A stretch of 52,856 nt of DNA from contig CAMVMF010000016.1 of the NCBI GenBank assembly GCA_947168515.1, positions 1 to 52,856 on the forward strand, given 5' to 3'. Made by a program: the position numbers and the translations under genes. Positions 51,277-52,856 of this stretch are shown here, piece by piece; the first letter of the stretch is position 1; each line of letters begins with the position of its first letter. Below the pieces are notes generated by a model that saw nothing but the letters and a program-made list of their open reading frames with translations, did not search any database and was not told the DNA's origin. The DNA comes from an uncultured Bacteroidales bacterium. Its GTDB lineage: Bacteria > Bacteroidota > Bacteroidia > Bacteroidales > P3.

Positions 51277-51291
51277 GTCACAATCTGTGAC
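51277..51291. promoter_or_regulatory. Palindrome upstream of the ORF6N gene
   Basis: GTCACA-ATC-TGTGAC, perfect 6-bp arms, 23 bp upstream of the ORF6N start codon. Candidate autoregulatory operator. Confidence 0.5.
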
Positions 51292-51305
51292 ATCATATTT
51301 TTTTG

Positions 51306-51337
51306 AAGTCTGGAAGGCCTCTCGACCTTCCAGACTT
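51306..51337. repeat. 12-bp inverted repeat between PFOR and ORF6N genes
   Basis: AAGTCTGGAAGG pairs perfectly with CCTTCCAGACTT across 8 bp. The T run lies on the wrong side for a terminator of the PFOR gene, so its role is open. Confidence 0.65.
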
Positions 51338-51341
51338 GGGT

Positions 51342-51366
51342 TTGAGGTCGCAATTTACGACCTCAA
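51342..51366. repeat. Inverted repeat with CAATTTA core
   Basis: TTGAGGTCG and CGACCTCAA flank CAATTTA. It is just after the PFOR stop codon at 51377. Confidence 0.65.
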
Positions 51367-51376
51367 TGTTTTGCGA

Positions 51377-52856
51377 TTACATCTCGCTCAACTTTTTGTA
51401 GCCTTCGTAGCGCAGTTTGGCATTGCGCTCGGTGGCGACAAAGAGTTCTTCGGCTTCCTGGGGGAAGGTCTTCATCAGGGAGTTGTAGCGGACCTCGCCC
51501 ATAATGAAGTCGCGGAACTTGCTCCAGTCGGGCTCCTTCGAGTCGAGGTGGAAGCCGTTCTTGCCGGCGTCTTCCTCGGCGGGGTTGAAGTGCCACAGGT
51601 GCCAGTAGCCGCACTCGACGGCCTTCTTCTCCTCGTTCTGCGTGCGGCCCATACCGATCTTGATGCCGTGGTTGATGCAGGGTGCGTAGCAGATGATGAG
51701 CGACGGGCCGTGGTAGGCCTCGGCCTCCTTGATGACGTTGAAGTACTGGGCCTGGCTGGCGCCCATAGCCACCTGCGCCACATAGACGTAGCCGTAGCTC
51801 TTGGCAATCATACCGAGGTCTTTCTTGCGGATCTTCTTGCCGCTGGTGGCGAACTTGGCGACAGCGCCGGCCGGGGTGGCCTTCGAGCTCTGTCCGCCGG
51901 TGTTGGAGTACACCTCGGTGTCGACGACGACGACGTTGACATCCTCGCCGCTGGCCAGCACGTGGTCGAGACCGCCGAATCCGATATCATAGCCCCAACC
52001 GTCGCCGCCGAAGATCCACTGGCTCTTCTTGACGAGGCTGTGACGGAGTTCGAGGAGCTGCTTGCAGATGTCGCAGCCGCAGGCCTCCATCAGCGGGATG
52101 AGCTTGTCGGCGATTTCCTTGGTCTTGAGGGTGTTCTCGCGGTTCTCGATCCACTCGGTGAAGAGGGCCTTGATTTCGGCGCTGCAGCAGTCGCAGGCGA
52201 GGCCTTCCTTCATAATGCGCTCCACGCGGTCGCGCATCTGGCGGGTGGCGGTGGCCATACCGAGGCCGAACTCAGCGTTGTCCTCAAACAGCGAGTTGGC
52301 CCAGGCGGGACCGAAGCCGCTGCGGTAGTTCTTGCAGTAGGGTGTGGCAGGAGCCGAGCCGCCGTAGATGGAGGAGCAGCCCGTGGCGTTGGCCACCATC
52401 ATCTGCTCGCCGAAGAGCTGGGTGATGCACTTGAGGTACGGGGTCTCGCCGCAGCCGGCGCAGGCGCCGCTGAACTCGAACAGGGGCTGTGCGAACTGGC
52501 TGTTCTTGACGTTGGCTTTCTTGTCGATGAGGTTGTCCTTGTAGGTGACGCACTTCTGGGCGTAGTCCCAGTTGGCGGCCTCGTGGAGCTGGCTCTCGAA
52601 GGGTTTCATCACGAGGGCTTTCTCCTTGGCGGGGCAGACGTCGGCGCAGTTGCCGCAGCCGGTGCAGTCCATAGCGCTGACCTGCATACGGAAGTGCATA
52701 CCGGCCAGCTCCTTGGGCATCTTCACGTCGATGGCCTTCATCGACTCGGGGGCCTTCTTCATCTCCTCGTCGGTCATCACGCAGGGACGGATGGCGGCGT
52801 GGGGGCAGACCAGCGAGCACTGGTTGCACTGGATGCAGTTGGCGGGGTTCCACTCG
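51377..52856 (-). CDS. Pyruvate:ferredoxin oxidoreductase, C-terminal part (cut by window edge)
   Basis: This is the C-terminal 493 residues of the fused-type PFOR, which oxidises pyruvate to acetyl-CoA and CO2 and reduces ferredoxin or flavodoxin. Visible are the two [4Fe-4S] motifs (CIQCNQCSLVCP at the window edge, CTGCGNCADVCP next), FSGACAGCGETPYLK, and the thiamine diphosphate domain with GDGWGYDIGFGG and NTGGQSSKATPAG. The frame runs in from beyond position 52856; the ATG at 52780 is internal and not the start. The product feeds acetate kinase in the same region. Confidence 0.96.
   Translation of the reverse strand, partial: EWNPANCIQCNQCSLVCPHAAIRPCVMTDEEMKKAPESMKAIDVKMPKELAGMHFRMQVSAMDCTGCGNCADVCPAKEKALVMKPFESQLHEAANWDYAQKCVTYKDNLIDKKANVKNSQFAQPLFEFSGACAGCGETPYLKCITQLFGEQMMVANATGCSSIYGGSAPATPYCKNYRSGFGPAWANSLFEDNAEFGLGMATATRQMRDRVERIMKEGLACDCCSAEIKALFTEWIENRENTLKTKEIADKLIPLMEACGCDICKQLLELRHSLVKKSQWIFGGDGWGYDIGFGGLDHVLASGEDVNVVVVDTEVYSNTGGQSSKATPAGAVAKFATSGKKIRKKDLGMIAKSYGYVYVAQVAMGASQAQYFNVIKEAEAYHGPSLIICYAPCINHGIKIGMGRTQNEEKKAVECGYWHLWHFNPAEEDAGKNGFHLDSKEPDWSKFRDFIMGEVRYNSLMKTFPQEAEELFVATERNAKLRYEGYKKLSEM

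Overview
The window reads as a chromosomal segment of a Bacteroidota bacterium, most likely of the order Bacteroidales. The evidence is the TAnnTTTG-type -7 promoter boxes (best example upstream of dapB), the absence of Shine-Dalgarno-like leaders, lineage genes such as gldH and ricT, two proteins with type IX secretion (T9SS) C-terminal sorting domains, a GH92 mannosidase, and an SDR-type threonine dehydrogenase paired with kbl. The T9SS cargo and the fairly GC-rich genes argue against a typical Bacteroides. I cannot assign a family or species from sequence alone.

Layout. 1-5.2 kb: GH92 mannosidase, a convergent MATE transporter and an unrecognised secreted protein. 5.3-7.9 kb: dapB, then a FecCD-type permease and its ATPase. 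8.0-14.9 kb: a co-directional housekeeping run holB-ricT-gldH-pbp1A-rlmN; rlmN carries a 222-bp heptamer repeat array inside its reading frame. 15.0-17.5 kb: an AT-richer MBOAT/AlgX-like O-acetylation pair. 17.9-25.4 kb: an accessory region with three ECF sigma factors, two tandem translationally coupled sigma/small-membrane-protein/bitopic-protein cassettes, lipoproteins, a gene relic, an orphan operator-promoter and several families of intergenic repeats. 25.4-33.3 kb: degenerate arginase-fold protein, C69 peptidase, threonine dehydrogenase, DUF2156 and GNAT proteins, and an Omp28-like T9SS cargo. 33.5-37.7 kb: a PheC-like lipoprotein, a four-helix-bundle gene framed by 10-bp CCTAGG arrays, and a GH3 glucosidase. 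37.8-46.9 kb: HdeD-like protein, kbl, a frameshifted TPR gene, a zinc-ribbon membrane protein, a T9SS cargo, a sirtuin, a PorE-like OmpA protein and acetate kinase. 47.1-51.3 kb: tRNA-Ala(CGC) and a probable defence cluster (TPR-like protein, SLOG-Myb-PD-(D/E)XK fusion, Mrr, ORF6N). 51.4 kb to the end: the C-terminal part of pyruvate:ferredoxin oxidoreductase, cut by the window edge.

How it fits together. The metabolic genes describe a saccharolytic anaerobe: mannoside and glucoside hydrolases, PFOR to acetyl-CoA, acetate kinase to acetate, and threonine to glycine plus acetyl-CoA through threonine dehydrogenase and Kbl. Cell-envelope functions recur (PBP1A, DapB, polymer O-acetylation, GldH, PorE-like protein, T9SS cargo).

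The strongest candidates for undescribed biology are: (1) the heptamer array in rlmN, which could act as a phase-variation switch for 23S rRNA methylation; (2) the helically phased CCTAGG arrays that fill both gaps around the four-helix-bundle gene and supply stop codons to it and to a neighbour; (3) the duplicated ECF sigma cassettes with an identical 14-bp upstream element; (4) the SLOG-Myb-nuclease fusion next to Mrr and ORF6N. All four rest on reading the sequence. No database search or structure prediction was run.
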